This document shows positions 61,831 to 64,000 of a DNA stretch of 64,000 bases, in pieces. Source of the stretch: Leucobacter chromiireducens subsp. solipictus. Lineage in GTDB: Bacteria; Actinomycetota; Actinomycetes; Actinomycetales; Microbacteriaceae. The notes under the pieces are model-generated. The model saw only the letters and a list, made by a program, of their open reading frames with translations. It searched no databases and had not been told where the DNA came from. How positions within the stretch are numbered: the stretch's first letter is position 1; each line of letters starts with the position of its first letter. A program made the position numbers and the translations under genes. The stretch lies in the NCBI RefSeq assembly GCF_016758195.1, contig NZ_QYAC01000002.1, positions 124,001-188,000 on the forward strand. The letters are read 5' to 3'.

Positions 61831-62513
61831 ATGCCTGAGACGCGCAACCCCTACGACACCGGCGACCGGCTCGATCCCCACCCCTGGGTGAAAGGCGATG
61901 TCGCAAGCCCTCACGGCCTCCCACGCCAAGCGACGGGCGATGACTACGGCCGAGTCGACTTCGACAACGACGAAGGCGCCACCGTCCTCACTGCATGGGT
62001 CCAGAAGACCGCGGCCGGCTACATCCTCCGCGTCGACGAGCACCAGGACGTCGAGCTCACGATCGAAACCAGCAGCGACCGGCAGATCCGTGAGGCGGCG
62101 ATGCAGCGCCTCGACGCCGGCCTGCGCGTGATCGCGGCCGAGCACGCCGGGGCAGTGTTCTTCACGGCTGACGGGGAGCCGGAGTCGTTCGGCGCCGGCA
62201 ACTACGTATTCACTCCGCTCGCAGACGGGAACGGGAAGCGGTTTGTGATCGATGAGCAGTTCGTCGGCACTGACTCGAGCGACGACGACCGTGTGCCGAA
62301 CTCGTGGACGTGGGAAGCGGAACAGTACTTCTCTGAGCAGGGGTGCTGGGTGACGACCGCTGAGGGGAGTGCGGCCCTGATACGATCGAGCAGCTTCTCG
62401 ACCAGGCGCGCGCCTGGGCGGCGGAGATCCCGCCGCCGGCACGATCGGCGCCGTGGCCGCACGCGACGATCGCCCCCGAGCAGACGACGCGGCCAAGCGG
62501 CCCCACTTACTGA
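61831..62513 (+). pseudogene. Hypothetical protein, frameshifted near 62367
   Basis: ATG at 61831 follows AAGGAG at 7 nt. About 180 residues read well (MPETRNPYDTGDRLDPHPWV, DYGRVDFDNDEGATVLTAWV, FFTADGEPESFGAGNYVF). At a GGGG run (62364-62367) the sensible frame shifts by -1 to CGPDTIEQLLDQARAWAAEI and ends at 62513. The original frame beyond this point is Arg/Ser-rich and would run across the whole next gene. A lost G, a sequencing error, or slippage would explain it. Function not recognised. Confidence 0.65.
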
Positions 62514-62525
62514 AAGGCGACACCC

Positions 62526-63212
62526 TTGTCCCAGGCGACACCGATACCTGTTCTCCTCGTTGGGGAGGCGCTGCACATCGAGCACCTGGCGCTCCTGCAC
62601 GATGGCTGGCAGGCGACTGTCGCCACGGCAGACGACATTCCTGCACGCGACATGTCGCGACACGACATCCTGGTCGTCGACGCGGATCCGGCAAGCGACA
62701 CTGCCCAGGCGACCGTCGCCGCCGCGCGCAGCGCGGGGTTCACGGGGCCCGTGCTCTACCTGACCGACCGGAAGGACGTGTCGGGCGTCACGGGGATCGG
62801 GGACGCGTTTCTGACTCGCCCGTACAGTGTCGAGCAGCTCGCGGCCCGCCTGCGGGAACTCGTACGCCATGCCCCCGAGGTTCGAGGGGACCGCCCCGAC
62901 CCGATCATCCGGGTCGGGGATCTCGCCTTGAACGAGGACACCCGTGAGGTGCACCGCGGCGACACCCGTCTCGCGCTCTCGGGCACTGAGTACGAGCTGC
63001 TGCGGTTCCTGATGCGAAACCCCGGGCGCGCGCATTCCAAGGCGCAGATCCTGGACCGTGTGTGGCCGCTCGGCTCCTCGAGCAAGCACTCCGTGGTCGA
63101 GCTCTACACCTCTTACGTCCGCAAGCACGTCGACGAGGGACGAGACGAGCCGATGCTCGTCACCGTCTACGGCGTCGGCTACCGGCTCAACCAGTCGGCC
63201 ATCACACGCTGA
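62526..63212 (+). CDS. Orphan OmpR-like response regulator with atypical receiver
   Basis: The protein has 228 residues and a TTG start 13 bp after the preceding gene. Receiver-like domain about 8-115: DILVVDADP supplies the acceptor-like Asp, but the conserved switch Lys is Arg in LTRPYSVEQL. The C-terminal winged helix (LSGTEYELLRFLMRNPGRAHSK region, VVELYTSYVRKHVDEG, TVYGVGYRL) is intact. No histidine kinase is nearby. Phosphorylation-independent control is likely, as in other receivers lacking the Lys. Confidence 0.82.
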   Translation: MSQATPIPVLLVGEALHIEHLALLHDGWQATVATADDIPARDMSRHDILVVDADPASDTAQATVAAARSAGFTGPVLYLTDRKDVSGVTGIGDAFLTRPYSVEQLAARLRELVRHAPEVRGDRPDPIIRVGDLALNEDTREVHRGDTRLALSGTEYELLRFLMRNPGRAHSKAQILDRVWPLGSSSKHSVVELYTSYVRKHVDEGRDEPMLVTVYGVGYRLNQSAITR

Positions 63213-63226
63213 CAGCAGGCACACGG

Positions 63227-63421
63227 ATGAAAGCAACAACGTATTCGGTCAAGTGCACCGGGTGCGGTGCTCTTGAGGAGAAACGCGTCGAAGGAGAAGA
63301 CGCCCCCGCGTTCAACCTCTTCCCCGTGCGGACCGAGATCGAGGCCGGTGCGCGGGTGCCGCGAGCGGAGTGCCCGCTCTGCGGCTCTCGATGCGCGACG
63401 AGCGCACACCCCACACCGTAA
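63227..63421 (+). CDS. Small zinc-ribbon protein
   Basis: The protein has 64 residues, 14 nt after the response regulator. CTGC and CPLCGSRC form a four-Cys zinc-ribbon-like pair. Not recognised beyond this. It is followed by a strong bidirectional terminator. Confidence 0.6.
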   Translation: MKATTYSVKCTGCGALEEKRVEGEDAPAFNLFPVRTEIEAGARVPRAECPLCGSRCATSAHPTP

Positions 63422-63431
63422 CCTCTGGCAG

Positions 63432-63473
63432 CACTGAGGCCCCGCTCCAAGCTCGGAGCGGGGCCTCAGTGCG
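63432..63473. terminator. Strong bidirectional terminator
   Basis: A perfect 18-bp stem (63432-63449 with 63456-63473) with a 6-nt loop and TTCTTG after it lies between convergent genes at 63421 and 63484. Confidence 0.9.
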
Positions 63474-63483
63474 TTCTTGAGGT

Positions 63484-63978
63484 CTAGGCGGTGTTCTCGC
63501 AGGCGTATTCGTTCTCGGGGAGCCCTGGGTCCGCGAGCAGGTCGACGAGCATGCCGGGGGTCGCTTCGCGGTTGTCGATCCACCACTTCGCGAGATCGAT
63601 ACGGCGCGCGAGCTCGAGCACTTGTTCGTCGAAGTCGGCGTCGTCGAGATCTCCTTCCTGCACGAGCGCGTCGTAGCCGTCACGGAGGGCCTTGAAGCGA
63701 CAGTCGATCGCCCAATCCACCTGCTTGTCGCTGCCACGGAGGATCGGGAGCCCCGACCGTTCCTGATCCTCGAGCGCGTCCTGGTGCAACTGGTCCCACT
63801 CGGCCTTCAGCTCCTTCGAGACCTTCCGTTTGCTGCTGGCGCGGAAGCAGTTGAAGCAGGGGCGGGTCTTCAGCCAGTCGACTTTGCCGGCGCGCTGCCC
63901 GGCGGGAATGTCGCTGAGGTCGCGCGTCTCCTCGTGACCGCACTTGTGCTCGATGTCGAATGTCGTCGGGATGCTCAT
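63484..63978 (-). CDS. Hypothetical zinc-binding protein with a truncated relative at 43152
   Basis: The protein has 164 residues. The ATG is preceded by GGAGG. The N-terminus has CGH and CFNC, a probable zinc site (HKCGHEETRDL; RPCFNCFRASSKRK), then a helical region (LKAEWDQLHQDALEDQERSG) and C-terminal helices with LAKWWIDNREATPGML. Function unknown. The C-terminal half is matched by the decayed fragment beside the IS3 element, so the family occurs twice in this window, both times in mobile-looking DNA. Confidence 0.7.
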   Translation of the reverse strand: MSIPTTFDIEHKCGHEETRDLSDIPAGQRAGKVDWLKTRPCFNCFRASSKRKVSKELKAEWDQLHQDALEDQERSGLPILRGSDKQVDWAIDCRFKALRDGYDALVQEGDLDDADFDEQVLELARRIDLAKWWIDNREATPGMLVDLLADPGLPENEYACENTA

Positions 63979-64000
63979 CGGGTCCTCCGGTTCGGTGTCG

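Noticed and set aside
61831-62763. A single 311-residue protein continuing through 62763
   Set aside because: After about 62367 this frame is Arg/Ser-rich and overlaps the whole start of the response regulator; the other frame gives credible sequence and a stop at 62513.

Overview
The window looks like chromosome of a high-GC actinobacterium, most likely family Microbacteriaceae (Leucobacter-like). This is inference from GC-rich codon use, the LAxTG/LPxTG cell-wall sorting signals, and the kinds of proteins present. No rRNA or complete tRNA is present to confirm it. Five large sortase-type surface proteins lie in 64 kb, with no sortase gene in view.

Layout. (1) 181-6055: a wall-anchored choice-of-anchor G protein with a very long DPGT/DPGA tandem array, then a hairpin, then a DUF5819 membrane protein and an HTTM (gamma-carboxylase-like/SdpB-like) membrane protein whose genes overlap. 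(2) 6083-8418: a RsbQ-like alpha/beta hydrolase translationally coupled to a PAS-GAF-GGDEF diguanylate cyclase. (3) 8415-12077 (minus): a MacAB-like efflux set with a small lipoprotein. (4) 12220-18838: ABC-F ATPase with a possible leader ORF, PucR-type regulator, MHS-family transporter and amidase. (5) 18939-23051: DUF998 protein, a 3-hydroxyacyl-CoA dehydrogenase fused to a YWTD beta-propeller, TetR regulator and a second dehydrogenase around a palindromic operator. (6) 23095-25031: ankyrin lipoprotein and two small unknowns. (7) 25951-33219: a 2422-residue adhesin-like protein with nine alternating Ig-like modules. (8) 33540-37778: small membrane protein, septum-formation-like lipoprotein, solute-binding lipoprotein, PucR regulator and arginase-family enzyme.

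(9) 37875-44995 is a patchwork of mobile DNA: the 3' half of a tRNA next to a tyrosine integrase, an IS5-type transposase relic, a degenerate SRAP protein, a glycine-rich/Ig surface protein, an IS3-family element with a frameshifted transposase, and several gene fragments, including the first codons of a phosphate acetyltransferase. (10) 44999-50761: a phytoene-dehydrogenase-like oxidoreductase, then an ECF sigma factor fused to a zinc finger, membrane segments and an extracellular domain, divergent from a wall-anchored adhesin.

(11) 50845-60651 is the most striking block. A second surface protein / hairpin / DUF5819 / HTTM module is followed, with 4-nt start-stop overlaps throughout, by a membrane-anchored unknown, a Tat-exported DyP peroxidase and a beta-helix lipoprotein. 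The same three-gene core thus occurs twice in the window. The DUF5819-HTTM pair recalls SdpA-SdpB of the Bacillus SDP system, but with giant wall-anchored proteins in place of the small SdpC precursor. (12) 61102-63978: serine recombinase behind direct and inverted repeats, a frameshifted hypothetical gene, an atypical orphan response regulator, and two zinc-ribbon-type small proteins, probably another mobile or accessory segment.
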